A stretch of DNA of 64,000 bases from Siniperca chuatsi (lineage: Eukaryota; Chordata; Actinopteri; Centrarchiformes; Sinipercidae): NCBI RefSeq assembly GCF_020085105.1, contig NC_058055.1, positions 16,930,822 through 16,994,821 on the forward strand, read 5' to 3'. The notes under the pieces were generated by a model. The model saw nothing but the letters and a program-made list of their open reading frames with translations, made no database searches and was not told where the DNA came from. Shown here in pieces: positions 13,216 through 41,991 of this stretch (positions within the stretch are counted from its first letter, which is position 1; each line of letters starts with the position of its first letter). Made by a program: the position numbers and the translations under genes.

Positions 13216-14218
13216 CTGAAATACACGCAACATCAAGTGAGTGATTCCAATGGTGATATATTTGATCTCAGTATTTGACATAATAAAAGAAATACAAAAA
13301 AGTGAAAGATAAGACAGGCATCATTTTTATGTATTTTCCCTTTAAAAGGAATATACTAATAAATGTGTTCCATTACTTTTCCTATGACATTTAATTACAA
13401 ACACAACACTAGTCAAGTGTCATCCTAAATCTTGTATACTTTCAGTTATTCTAAACAGAAATCCACTGAACGACTTATATTCTGCATAAAAGTTATTGTC
13501 GTTTTTGACAATAAGCAGCCTCTCAGAGTAAACGAGGCATCAGCTTTGACAGGAACAGATGGGAAAATGTGTGTGTGTGTGAGTGTGTGAGGCCATCATG
13601 TCTGTGTTTGTAGCTTTTAGGGTAACGTGATCCCTACCTGAGGGAGGAAAGGGAGGATAAGGGAGGTGAAAGAGGAGGAAAGGGGGAGGACAGAAAGAGG
13701 AAAAAGGTGTGTGTGTCTCTGTGTGTGTGTGTGGGGGGGTTCAGGTACACACTACACATCTGCGTGGATTTCACTCCAGTCATAGCCCATGGCAGTTCAC
13801 TTTTCTTACTAATATTCCCAGCCCCATTCCCCTAACACACAGACAGCAAGATGGATGGACAAAAAGAAAGCAAAGGAGGATGAAAAACTTTTTCTATCCT
13901 CAGCTCTGTATCTCCTTCTCTACCAAAAATTACCAAAAACAAAAACATATTTTTGCCTTCTCCTCAGCCTGCAGCCGTTGGCCCTTAGATGTTTGTTGGG
14001 AGATGGAAAGGAAGAGAAAATACTTCGTCTAATACACAGAGGCAAACAGTCATAAAAAGAAGAAAAAGAGAAAATGAAAATAAGATAAATAAAAGGAGAG
14101 AAAAAGAGAGGAAACACTAAAAGAGCCCCATTGCTCCCAATATTGTCAACACAACCTCAACCAGTTCTGACCCTGAATGAGCCAAGTACAGTTAGCTTGG
14201 ACAGTTAGTCGACAAAAT

Positions 14219-14224
14219 ATGGCA

Positions 14225-14258
<34 letters not shown>

Positions 14259-14551
14259 CGTCCATTAAAGCAGGCAGTTAAACTAAATCAGCAAGTAATG
14301 TGAATGCCGAGCTTCTAAATGCTAGGACAGGTGCAGGCTGAGAGACTAAATGAGAGAAATGAATAAAACATACTCCTCTCTCTCTCTTTCTCTCACCCAC
14401 TCATATGCAGTCACATGCACACACAAGCACAAACACAGTGAGAGAAGTGAACGCTGACATTAAGTCGATAGTATGAATAATTCCCAATAGTCCTCATCTC
14501 CAAGCAACTGCTGACCTTTAACACAGGAAGTGATACTGCAACATGAGAGAG

Positions 14552-14598
<47 letters not shown>

Positions 14599-14605
14599 GA
14601 GAGAG
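14219..14605. repeat. (GT)n and (GA)n microsatellites
   Basis: A GT array occupies about 14219-14258 and a nearly pure GA array about 14541-14605. The sequence between is unique, with no gene. Confidence 0.85.
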
Positions 14606-14934
14606 AAAGCATATCAAAGTAATTGTGTTGACTGTCTTTAATGAACACACGCTATACCAACCCGAACTTGGCTATTCAAATCTGAACTAATTTTACTATG
14701 TGGTCATGAGGTGTGGGATCTCTTGACAAACCAAGATAAATAGTATAAACACCCAAATGACACCCTGCAAATTTAAGAAAATCCTCTTTCACAGAAACAG
14801 ACACAAAAAAAATGATGCAGAGGAGAATTAGGCAAATTTCCACTTTTTATGGAGATGGAGAAAAGTCTTCCTCAATAGATGGGCCTCAGCTCCTCTAACA
14901 GTACATGGCCTCAGCACAGCACTCTCACAATCTA

Positions 14935-15330
14935 GACCAGCCATGCTAGCTGTGAAGCTGCACTTAGACACAGCAGTGCTTTGAGCTAATTGCTAACCTC
15001 AGCATGCTAACATGCTCACTATGTCAATGCTAATATGTTTATGTTTAGCAGGTAGCCTATAATGTTTACCATGTTCACAATCTCTCACTTTAGTGTGTTA
15101 TCATGTTAACATTTGCTAATAAGCACTAAACACAAAGTACAGCTGAGGCTGATGGGAATGTCATTGGTTTAGCAGGTAATTGGTTGTAAACCAAAGTATT
15201 AGACAGATTAAAATTGACCTGATGATAGTACTAGGTAAAAAGTTAAGGGATCACCAAACTCCATCCAGTAGTTGCTGAGATATTTCAGTCTGGACAGATA
15301 GACAAAATGCTTTGGCAACACTGAACCTAA
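14935..15330. repeat. GCTAACATGC-type interspersed repeat, copy 2
   Basis: It shares the same ordered boxes as 12745-13215: AGCATGCTAACATGCTCAC, AGCACTAAACACAAAGTAC, GGCTGATGGGAATGTCATTG, and ATCCAGTAGTTGCTGAGATA. It lacks the mid-section that carries the CATGGCAATCC box, so it is shorter. Confidence 0.65.
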
Positions 15331-15554
15331 GTATGGCCATGCCAATAAAGCAAATTCAAATTTGAGAGGATGAGAAGAGCTGAAAGAAAGGAGGGCAAAG
15401 AAGGAAAAGAGAGATGAGGACAGGTCAGGAAAGGAGAAGGCATAATATCTCACTATCTATTTTAGAGATGTTAGTGTGTATGTGTGTGCGTCAGACAGTG
15501 ACAGTTGAGCGAACAGTGACATACCAGGTTGGCAGAGATATTTTGGTAACTAGG

Positions 15555-15557
<3 letters not shown>

Positions 15558-15612
<55 letters not shown>

Positions 15613-15886
15613 GACAAAGGCAGAAGAGATGAAGAGATCGTTTAGAAGATCCCCCTCGCTCCCTTCATCGCCTTTCTTCACCTCCTCCCCATCCTCCTCC
15701 TCTCTTTCCTCCTCCAGCTGATTGACAGCGCTCCCTCCTCCCCCACCTAGCACTCTTTGATTGACAGGACTCCCCAGACTGAAGCTCTTATCCCCTAAAA
15801 CAAACCCTTCTCTGCTCCTTCTTACCTCCTTTCTCTCCTCTCTCTGCCTAAACAAGCCTCCTCCCCCCCCCCCCCCCCACCCCCCC
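15558..15886. repeat. (GA)n array, pyrimidine-rich tract and poly-C run
   Basis: A pure GA array at 15558-15609 is followed by a C/T-rich strand to about 16020. That stretch includes 16 consecutive C at 15863-15878, then A, then seven C. It is simple sequence with no gene. Confidence 0.9.
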
Positions 15887-16048
15887 TCTCCTTACCCTGC
15901 TCCTCCTCTCGTGCCTCCTTTCTTACTTTTACTCCCGGTAAATGCTTTCTTATCATGTTCACCTCCTTCTATCGTTTTCCCATTCCTTCCTCCTTCCTCT
16001 CTTTCCCATCATCTCTTCCTCAAGCTGTGACCCCTCTTAACCCTATAG

Positions 16049-16086
<38 letters not shown>

Positions 16087-16309
16087 CAGGGAACCCCTTA
16101 AACCCCTCAGGCTTATGTGGGCCCCTTTAGACTTTGAGAGGACACACACTGGTACACATAACCCCCCTGCACACACACACACACACACACACAATATCAC
16201 ACACAATATCACACACTCTCAAACCGCCGTCCTCAAGTCTTGACACTGATCTAAGCCCTGAGCACACACTGCCTGGGACTATAACCCCCTCCAAGTATGC
16301 ATACACACA

Positions 16310-16348
<39 letters not shown>

Positions 16349-16831
16349 CCTGAGCCTATTAAGCCAATCATAGAAGTCTAAACAGGCAGCAAACTGAGCA
16401 GTGAGGTAGGTAACCCCTCAGGGCCACAGAGAGAGTAAAACAGAGTCAAAGACGGAAACAGAGAAAGAGAGAGAGGGAGGGAGGGAAGGAGGGAGAGGAG
16501 GTGAGAGTGTGAGAGGTGGAACAAGGGAAAGAAAGAGGAGGAAAGAGAGAGATGAGGAAGGGGGGAAGTGGAAGTGTGGGAGGAGAAAGAAACACAAAAA
16601 GAGGAGATGAGGATGTTGAATGATTGAGAAAAGACAGTGGGAGACACAAGGAGGAGAAACTGAATGGCAGCCACACACACACAAACACACACACACACAA
16701 GAGGAGGAGAGTGGATGTGGCTCTTTAGGAGTCAAGCAGGCATATGATAGGATATCGTTGCATGTCGTTAACCCTATATTAACCCTGAGAGGCAGTGAGA
16801 CACTCACTGTGCTACAACATGGATTAACTGG

Positions 16832-16832
<1 letters not shown>

Positions 16833-16875
<43 letters not shown>
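16833..16875. repeat. (CA)n microsatellite
   Basis: A CA array of about 43 bases. Other CA arrays lie at about 16052-16090, 16170-16192 and 16316-16343. Confidence 0.85.
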
Positions 16876-16877
<2 letters not shown>

Positions 16878-18264
16878 GCCCAATGAGCTAGCTGTCAGTC
16901 ACACACATACACACACAAATGCACACATTGAGCATTGGACTGATATCCTTACTGACACCTTGCAATGAGCTGTCAATCACATGTAAACACTTGTTTCTAT
17001 TTCTTTCACCTGTTTGTACCCACAAATAAATGGAGTAGCCAGTAGCGTGTTTGAATTTGTTAAAGCATGATAAACCGTGTGAGCATTACTTTTTATATAA
17101 TGTCACAATAAAATGGCATTTTGAAGTCATCTTATTTTCTTAATTTGATGTATTTCCTGCTGATGGGAAGGGCAGCATTCTTTACTCCACTGTTGGTCTG
17201 TGGAGAGTATTGACTCCATGTTTCCTCCTAGAAACACAGAGTCATGACAGCCACTTCTTTTGACCTGCTAGTGAGGACCTTCACCCGGTCGGTGTAACAT
17301 GTATTAAGGTGAAGGTGTCCTCTGTCCAGGCGCTATAAAGAGCCAATGGGAGTCATTAGTGCAGTAACAAGAACACAATCCCTCACTGGCTTCCCACCCA
17401 AGTACAAACCAGAATCCCTGCAAGCGCCAGCTCTGAACTTTCCTCTGCACCACCGAAGCACCTGAGGTTTCAGCTGTTATTTGCCCCTATTGGTACTCCA
17501 TGAATTAAAGATCATATATGTTTTCTATGAGCTCAATTAAACATATAGATTAAAAAAACAGCTGACAAGTGAAAAAGTAAGTTTTCACTTCAGTTTGACT
17601 TAAAACCTGTAGGAGCACAAACAATATAACTGAGATAAATGCAATCCTTTCTTACTGGCTACTAGGGCTGCCCCATAAATGTTGATCAGTCGAGAAGCCA
17701 CAGAGTCAGTCAATCATTGCCCTTTTTTAGCTGCTTGTACACAGAGCAACACAGGAAAACAGCACAGCAGGCTATAAACTTCACAAACAAGTCTTGTCTC
17801 AAAATTATCTAACTACAAAACTAACTGTAATGGAAATTAATAAGAGTGATGGAGTGCAGAGCAACTTGCTAGACATGCTAGCTACTTTTAATCCAGACGC
17901 TGGTACTACCTCCTCTACAGCCGCCCAGTGTTACTTGTATTAACAATACATTTTAAAAACACAACATTATTTTTTGACTGTAAAAAAGGATGACTACATG
18001 GGATTTCAGTTAGAAACATTTCCCTGTTTACAAGCAGTGACACACTTATAGCTCTTATTTTGACTTTTCTCTCTCTACATGTTTGGGTCGGACAGCAGAG
18101 TTCCAGATGTTAAACTGAGAGGCTGTGAACCACTGTAAAGTGGAGGGAGGGGGGGCAACAGGAAGTATCCCACGGTATCCACGGTAACCTTGACATTCCA
18201 TCCTGACCAAGTTCCCTGACATCTCCCATAATTCACTCTGCTCCTCTTCTCCAGCCATAACAAA

Positions 18265-18304
<40 letters not shown>

Positions 18305-20099
18305 TAGCCACCAAATATCAATGCTCCAAACAGTCTAGTAACACACACATTATGATTATGTATCTATTATTTTGTCAGTTTGCATCTAATATATTACCTA
18401 TTCTTTCAGTGGCCCAATCCAAGTCACAGCCAACCACCCACCCACACACACACACACACACACGCGCGCACATATACATATACACAACTTCCAGGCGGAT
18501 ATATAATGGGGTGTAAACTGAGATGTCTGAGATAGCCAACAAAAACAGAGGAATGTGGCTGTGGTGTAGAGATAATATAACGTCCTGCACTCACACACAC
18601 ACACATTCGCGCACAGACATATATAAATGACACAGTTATGTGTAACTGTTGATGATGAACAAACACTCTTTGAAATAGCTCCATCAAAGCTCACTTTGTG
18701 ACACAAAGTGTTTATGCACTTCATAAGATTCCTCCAAACACAAAAATAATTGGGGGATGGGAGGAAAAGGAGAGCAGAATCCTAAAGCTAAAAGTGGGAA
18801 TTAAGGTGTTTGACTTGGGAGAGGAGAGGACAATTTAAACTCCTGTTTACATATCATCATACATGACAAAGATAGGAATTTATTACCATGGGGTCAAGAT
18901 ATAATAGATATCAAAGATGTATTATGATATTTTTTGTGTTAAGAGTTAAGCGTTGTGTTAAGATGTTCAGAATGTTAAAATATATACAAATACACATTAA
19001 CAGCAAAAAATACACATAGAAGACATCTAGAATTACTGTGACATTTGTCTTGGTAACATTTAATTTGATCCAGTTTGATTTCATGTGATAAAAAATTAAA
19101 ATACGTGAAAAATCAATTCATGCAGATGTGACCCTGGAAGAAAGTATTTAAAACGTATTTCCTTTGTGGTCTTTGGTGGAAGACAAAACAACAATACTTC
19201 TACGTGCTTGACTGTCTAAACTGTCCTACGGTCCTAAATAATTGTTTTGGGGTAAAAATCTTGTACCTCCCGATCAAAATGCCAAGAATCAGAAACTGAT
19301 AAAAGACTTTTAAATCTTGATCACAATGTAATTTGAGTTTGTTAAATGGGGTTTGGAGGAAGTCAGAAAACCCTTTCTTCTCATAGACCTAAACATGTAA
19401 TCATTGAGTTGTGCTGAAAAGCATGAGTTTCCTCAAAACTAGTTATGATTAGGCTAGCATTGATAGCCATGACAGTCTCTTATACTTTGAATACCAGGTA
19501 TAGACAGGTACGTATATATAGTTTATATTTTCTATAATATTTACTATAAATGACTTCCGTTTCCATAAAAATGTACGTAAATTCTATATTTTGCACAGTG
19601 AGTTAAGGTGCATTTTACCTTTCTTTGGTTTACAACAAAACAATGATTACTGAGTTCTCTGATAATGTGGTGAGAGTGATGAGAATCAGCACGCCTTCAC
19701 TCCAGTCCCGGTGAATTACTCTTCCAAACACACGCAAATGTGCATGCAGAAAAACCTGCTCACAGAGGGTTAAAACAACTGCCAAGAAGAAATCAGATTA
19801 AAATGAGGTTGGATCTCATTTCAGTTTTTCTCTGTCACTTTTTTCTTTGCTCATGACCCATTTTCTGTGCTGCTGCAGGAGAGACAGATGGGGGGGGTAA
19901 GGGAGGGATAACTTCAGTCTTCCACCTCGACAGACAGACAGGAAGAAAAAAGAAACAGACAGACAGACATGTAGGGGGAAAAAAGTGGCAATAAAAACGA
20001 CAGACAGAATCTGCTAGTAAACAGCTCTGTATTTTGCATTACGTAGAGGAAACACGCAATCTGAGCACTGTTTGTTCACTCAAGTCTGAAGATGTGCAT

Positions 20100-20136
<37 letters not shown>

Positions 20137-20443
20137 TGCCTGAATCTGCCAGATATGAGGTAGTAACTGAGCAGCTGATATGCATTTATGTCCCCTCTGC
20201 ACAGGTCAATGACTACATTACTGAAGTGCACATGTGCATGTAAATGAAATGTGTGTGTGTGGAGCTTTAATTCCTGCTACTTTCAGTTCTGCTGTTTGAC
20301 TCATAAATGCAAAGCTTCACTCTCAAATCTGTCCATCAACAGCCATTGATTCTATCTAAGGAGCATCTATTTCAGGAGTGACAGCAGATTGTCTAAACAC
20401 AAAAACATCCCATCCCATTCAAACCGGTCAACACAGTCCCTCA

Positions 20444-35667
<15,224 letters not shown>

Positions 35668-36560
35668 TAACAAACCTCCGTAGCTCGGTGCCTGTCCTTC
35701 TGTTTCTCGGTCTCTGCCCGCCTGGCTGTGCACTTGTTCTCCTGTAGATCCTTCACTCTGATTCAAGAGGAGCAACGTGGGTGCGCTCTTTGCTGCGGCT
35801 GCTGCGTGCGCTTCGCTGGAAATCAAGCAGTTGACTGTTTATTCCTCTAATTCTAGTCCTGAGGAAGTGCGCTAAAACGGAGAGGAAATCATATCGGAAT
35901 AGTACGATCCAAAATGTCCAAACATTTAAAATACGGATTTAAATCGCCAAAAGGACGTCAGGGCGCGGACTGACCCAGTGCGAAAAGGTGTTAAAAAGTC
36001 ACTCCTGGTGCGCCTGGAGATCCACACTTCAAGCTGTCAGACAGAAAAGAGAGATCAACTAGCACCCGGATCGGATGTCATCACTATCTGACACTTCTTT
36101 CTTCCTCTTTCCGCTCTTTGCTTTCTCTTCTTCTCCCTCAGCCCAGTGGTCCGGGACGTGTTGGGGTCTGTGGTGTCCAGAGCAGCGCTGCTTCCTGCGG
36201 ATGACTCCCGAGCTCTCGCCACTCCGCTCCCTCTCTGAGGAAAACGCTTTGTGACTCTTCCCAAAGGACTCTCTCTGAGAACCAAACACGGGCTTCTCCC
36301 GCCCCGGGGGGAGAGAGAGGGAGCTAGGATGAGAAGGGAGAGAGGGGAGGGGACAGGACGGGAGGAGAGAAGAGGAGAGGAGACGCCCCCAAAGGCGAGT
36401 GTGGAGTCAGGTCCGCCCCATGCAGCGGCCACAGAGCTCCGCTCCTCGGTCCCTCTATCGTCCCCTGCCCGGTCCGGGTACCCTCTCTGTCCTTTTGCAA
36501 AAACGTCTCTTCTTTGTAAACGTGGAGATTAATTCTTGTGCCGCACCACGACACTGAAAA
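35668..36560 (-). promoter_or_regulatory. ebf1: ebf1 5' leader and CpG-rich promoter
   Basis: GC- and CpG-rich sequence directly upstream of the ebf1 start, unlike the AT-rich surroundings. It includes CGCCCCGGGGGG-like GC boxes near 36300 on either strand. No TATA box was identified, and the transcription start is not resolved. Confidence 0.6.
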
Positions 36561-38920
36561 TCGACCGGGAAAGTTTGTTTCTGCCCATGCAGAGCAGAGT
36601 CGGCTGCAGACTGGCCCTCATGATGCTGGAATAAGTGGACATTTCTCGGCTACAGGACAATCACGACTTACTTAGTTTATCTTAAAAATCTACTTTTACG
36701 CACGACTTGAGTGCCGTGTATCAAGAGTATCATGGAAATATTAGGCTAAATAAGGAAACAAAAACAAAAAAAGACACTTCTGAATTTTGTTGCCTTTGAT
36801 TGGAACTTTTTAAGACAAGACATGAAAATATTATTTGCTTATTTCTAATTTTTATTCAAAATTCTCACGGCAAAAAAATAAAATAAAAAATCTAATCAAC
36901 CAAATTAATTATTGGTCTCAATGCTGCACAGTGAGGGTTTTACTGCCTCTAAAAACTGCAATTTAAAGAAAGAACAATTCATATACTAATATTAATAAAA
37001 TAATATTAGCCTCCTTTCAGCTGCAGACATTTGGTGACTTTGATATGAAACCTCAGCCTGTACATGTAGATCTAAGTTTTATTTAGACCAAGTGGTTAGG
37101 CTCAATTATGAAAGCCATATTTCAGCGTCACAACATATCCCTGTTCCCCATTGTCTTCCGTCGGCCTGCTCATTGCAGGCTAGCGCCGCAAGACTCACAA
37201 ACAAAAGTGACAATAACAATAATTAGCTCAAAATAACAATGAACATAATTGAGGATAATTGCTACCAGATTTCCCTGCTTTGTCTCCCCCTCTAGCACCA
37301 TCTGTTATTTGAAACTATTTATCACGCCGCCGAGAGGGAATCCAAAACACAATACAAATATTAATAGATAATTGCGTAAACTCCTTTTAATAAAATAAAG
37401 CTACACAGCGTATTGGTCTGTTGAGGTGTAAAAGGTCAACAACTTCTGATTTATTCAGCTGGCTGTGGAAATGATTGGCAGGGTGAACTGGCGCCGTTGC
37501 AGGGTTTAATTCCCAAAGGTTATTGAAAAACGCTCTTGACCTTGATTATGGAGAATAAGAGTCTTTTATGCTCCAGTTTCCTGCTTACAGATGGAGAGAG
37601 AGACAGTGGCGGATCAGACCATATAGGATTTAAGCGGGTTCACAGCTGATGTGAATGGAGGAGTATTAAGGTGTTTGGGTCGATGGGATAAAAGCACGTG
37701 TATCAGTTTATTCAAACATATGAAGGAATGTATTTATCTCTGAATGTCATATACAGTTAAATGTGTAAAATGTAGTCCTTGAAATTCAATCTAATGAAAT
37801 GCAAATGCAATGAGTTCTCTCGCAAAAATAAAAGACTACAATTTGACAATTACTAAACTGTTGTTATTATCGATTTATGAACACACTGAAAGATTTGTTA
37901 ATTTAAGTCCGATCAGGTCAGACTCAGCACTGAACACTAAACATGTATCTATGATCCTTGATGATTTTTTAATCATAAGAGGCAGAAGAATACTCAAATG
38001 GACAAATAACATTAGAGTAAAAAGGTCAGGTTAAAGTTGAATTGAGCATCATAGATATCCTTTAATCTACATCAATGTTAAAGTGTTATATTGGCGATTT
38101 CAAAAAATATTAAATCAGAAGAAATCAGAACAAGGAAGTGACGCATATTTAAGGTATCTAATAATACAGAAACATGCACGAGCCCAACAAAGAACAGGAA
38201 CATGGCAGATTAAAGAAAAACACAATATCGTGTCCGATATATAAAACCAGTATAAACTCACTGTTGTGCACAGTGAGTCCCTACAGTACTGTGACAGAAA
38301 TAGTCCTCAGTGTGTGTGTAGTGTGTGTGTGTCTCCAGCGGCGGTTTGTCTCCTGGATCAGTTCCAACTCTGTCGAAAAACAACACAATAGCGCCATCAT
38401 GTGTCTGACCTTTCGAACTACACGAGCACTGATACACCACCAGACCAAACCTGATACAGAAATAATAAAATCAATTATTCAAAATAAAACAAAGATGTAT
38501 GCATGGTGATATTCATTGGTAATTCTCATTTTTATGTGTCTCTGTGCTGATAAACCGACACTAAGTTCTCCCTCCTATTAATATGGTGTAAACATGCTGC
38601 TAAACATTATTTTAATGATTCTAACTTCTTTAAAATATTTAATCATATTTACTATTATTATCATCATCATAGTTGTTTTAAGTATCAATAGTATGATCTA
38701 TAATATTTGTCATCTTTTACTGTATTCATTTTGAAGTCTAAAATTTAAATACTAGGCCTACTACTACTACTACTACTACTACCGCCAACAATATAATAAC
38801 TGATTACCACTTCACCTAAGTGCTAAGCTACTCCACTATCGCATGTACATACAATTACATAATATACTAAAAATCCAAACATTTAAAATAAAATAAAGGC
38901 TGTGTCCAGAGTGGATGGTT
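36561..38920. other. ebf1-rnf145 intergenic region, part 1
   Basis: AT-rich unique sequence upstream of ebf1, without a gene. It contains the candidate element 37130-37430 and a short (CTA)n run near 38758-38782. Confidence 0.7.
37130..37430. promoter_or_regulatory. candidate conserved enhancer upstream of ebf1
   Basis: The block carries AACAAT (SOX type) at 37215-37220 and 37235-37240, an ACAAAAG at 37201, TAATTA at 37220-37225, and CATAATTGAGGATAATTG. These are followed by CACCATCTGTTATTTG (E-box) and TTATCACGCCGCCGAGAGGG. It is compact, non-repetitive and about 1.5 kb upstream of the ebf1 start. Paired SOX and homeodomain sites of this kind are typical of conserved neural or lineage enhancers; function is inferred. 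Confidence 0.45.
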
Positions 38921-41900
38921 CATTTTATTTCAGACATTCATTTTCTGTAAAATAACTAAGGCAATGCCAGGCATCAAGTCCAAAACCAACCGTGGAGCAT
39001 TTTAACAGAATACAACTGGCATTCAGAGTCAGCTTTTACAGAGCAGGTCCTAAATAGGCATGGAAAAACTTATCAGACAAAAGAAGACAAAATTAAACAA
39101 AGATCTGAAGGGAGTCTCATCAGCTAACATGTGTTAGTCAGAGGCAACTGTATTGGACAGCAGTGTTGTTTTCTTTTCCAAAATGCTCATTAAAAATGCA
39201 TTCAGAAAAGAAATGTGTGGTCAGAGAGCTCTGCGGCAGCTATAGATTCTATTATCATATTTGCTTACATTTTCAATGTATAGAGTAATGATTTTGCAAA
39301 GTATTGTGATAAATTTAGTCTCAAACATCTGGATTTCAGATGGGCCACTGACTTCAGCTATAGGTATTCATATTCCTCCTGGTTACTCCATCAAAATCAA
39401 TGGAGGCAATATGAAATTAATATACATCACTAGTGTGATGTGTTTAACAATTTCCATATAAGAAAATGCACTAATATTGGGACGTTGAGGGCACATTGGC
39501 TTGTTTTTATAGTGTTATTTTACCGGCAAGTCAATGAAGAGCAATAATAAAATTTGATGTTAACTGACATGTACAATGCATGGATTGATGGCAAATGTAC
39601 TGCTTCGCGATCTTATCACACACTAAAGCTCCTGACAGGTGAAGCTGCTATTTGACGTTGCTCAACGTGAGGAGCAGCAGTGAAGGGTTCATGCATTCGT
39701 TTGGCACAATAGCTCAGACGAATAGCCTGAACAGTCACCGATGCATTTTACATGAAATCAATCCCACAGCTGAAATTTCAGATGCATTGGAATGCAAATA
39801 AAAATAGAAAATCTTAGTTTTAAAATATGTAATGTCCATAAGCTTCCTATAGTTATCAGATGAATAGGTTATATAGTCAAATATGAAATATTTAGCTTAG
39901 ATTGCCTTAAAATATTTGAAGTTAAAACTGTCCCAGACAGTATGAAAATGTCACAGTTCATAGCCTGGAGAGTGACTGCAACAACTGCAATTTCTCCAAC
40001 ATGGAGTATAAACAGGGCAAATACATCTGGAATCAACAGCTGGCAGGCTTCTCTGCCGGTTATTTATCATTTAATACTGCAATGAAAATTCTTTTACAGT
40101 TGCCAATGACAGTCATCACCTTGTGGCGCATATGAATGGTGCAGGTGATCTCTCTGCTTGACAGTTCAAATGCTCCACAATGAAAAACAAGTGTGTATGA
40201 AGCTGTTTAAATGTTTGTGACCATTTCAAGTGTTTTGTTTTAAATCAAAATCTAAGGAATGGAGCTGATAATAAAATGAGACGTCATTCAAGAATACATA
40301 CAGAAAGTCCTTATGTTCACCTTTCAGCAGAACATGTGCAAAATACATCAAACTCTACTTTTCATCTCTTAAAAAAAAATAAACAGAGTTAAACAGCATT
40401 GGCCAGGTTGGATCCTACATTGATTATGTATTCATTCTCAGCCCTGCAGCCAACACTTCCCAACGTCAACAATAAAGTCATTCATAGTAATAAGACCTTT
40501 AGTAATAGTGGTAGTAAGTAATACTGTTGAGGGTTAACTAGTGCATCTCCTGTCCGTCTGCGCCATGCTGATCCCACTCCTAACAGTAGAGGGCACCAGA
40601 GTGATCACACCAGCTTGAAGACGCGTCATACAGACTGGAGAAGCAGTGTCACTGGCTGGTCTCACAAATCAGAAGGCTTGGATTCCCGAAAGCTTCTTAG
40701 TCAAAAGTTTGTCTTTGTTCACAGGCATATAAAGTTAACAAAGAACATCAAACCACTAGGAAGCTTTGGAGAAATCAAGCCCTGATCTTATTTATATATC
40801 AACACTCCTCTGGTTTAATATAGATGCCGTAGAGAGCAACATTTATATACATTACAGACTAACAGATTGGGCTGTTTCCTCGTACACAAACATATCAGAG
40901 GGTATTTGGTTGCTGACAGCCACAGAACGGCTTTGGAGCTAGTATAAATGACATTAGTGCAAATGCAACCCGAAAAGGAAAATAAAAAAGAAAGAAAAAT
41001 GGCAGAAAAACATTGGTAGCAAGGTTGGAGCATATTGGGGACAAACAAATAAATGCTAGGTAACAGTGGCAGCGTGCAAGCTCTACATATTAGCGTGCAT
41101 CAGAACCCGGCATTCTCAAGTCTTTCAATTAAACACTCAGACTTTTCAGCACACACACACACACTTCTCCCTTCCTACCCCATTTACTAAGCACAGGAGC
41201 CCACGCAAGCTAGCCAGTGTGTGGGGGAAAAAAAAAAAAAAAAACGTTCGATTTGCTGGTAGTAACATTTCATAGAGTGAAGTGACTGAGCAGCAGGAGG
41301 ATAATGTGGTCTTAGAAAACACAGGGTGCTTTGTGATGTCATTGGTTTATAAAAAAGGAGCTGGATGGAGCCAGGTGATTGGCTCCTGCCATTGAAGAGT
41401 CTCAACAGTTGCTGGATCAATGGCAAACTTGGGATGAACTGGTTCAGTGTGAGTGGTTGAATGTGTTTGCGAATCAGCTGAGTTTGGGAAGATGAGTGCA
41501 GACGAGTACCATGAATGAAGTAAAGCTAACGACAACAAAGTTTGGGCTCCTTGCCGGCTCTGTAGACTAATTTACACTCCACATTCTCACAATGCTGAAG
41601 GTTCAAATACAAACTGTGGCTTCTGTTGCATGTTATCTCCCTCTTTTATCTATCCATCCCTTGTTTTGTCCATCTGCACTGTGCGCTGTCCAATAAAGCA
41701 GTAATGTAAAAATTATCTTAAAAATAACATCTCTTAACAGTAATACAAAAGTTTGGCGATGAGGAGTAGAACTGTTTTTGCTAGGACCAGCCAAACAAGT
41801 TTGATTCAAATATTAAAGTGGTATAATAGAGAAAGCTTGACACATGAAATGAATTTGGGTTACTCCATGTGAACCATTGATTTGTTCACACTGCATCACT

Positions 41901-41990
41901 AGACCACACCATGTATCCTCTGCTTAGCACCAGGCTTCAGGTCATGTGATGGCCTCAAACAACATTCAGTCTCTGTTAAAGCTGTAGTTG
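38921..41990. other. ebf1-rnf145 intergenic region, part 2
   Basis: No gene seen. It contains a candidate octamer-bearing block (39590-39805), otherwise unique AT-rich sequence, and a poly-A run near 41228-41243. Part of the right side may be distal rnf145 3' UTR. Confidence 0.6.
39590..39805. promoter_or_regulatory. candidate element with octamer motif
   Basis: A perfect octamer ATGCAAAT (POU/Oct) lies at 39792-39799. ATGCATT occurs three times just before it, at 39691, 39741 and 39782. The surrounding block (CTTCGCGATCTTATCACACA, GGCACAATAGCTCAGACGAA) is unique and non-coding. Octamers are classic B-lineage and neural enhancer sites, which would suit ebf1, but the target gene is unknown. 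Confidence 0.35.
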
Positions 41991-41991
41991 A

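Noticed and set aside
1..20400. Many open frames coding poly-Thr-His, poly-Cys-Val, poly-Arg-Glu or poly-Leu-Ser
   Set aside because: They are translations of CA/GT, GA and TCC simple repeats on either strand, without splice context or family similarity.
35668..35826. In-frame N-terminal extension of ebf1
   Set aside because: The frame is open for 53 codons upstream, but its supposed start is TTG (35824-35826), not ATG; the conserved MFGIQ start fits better.
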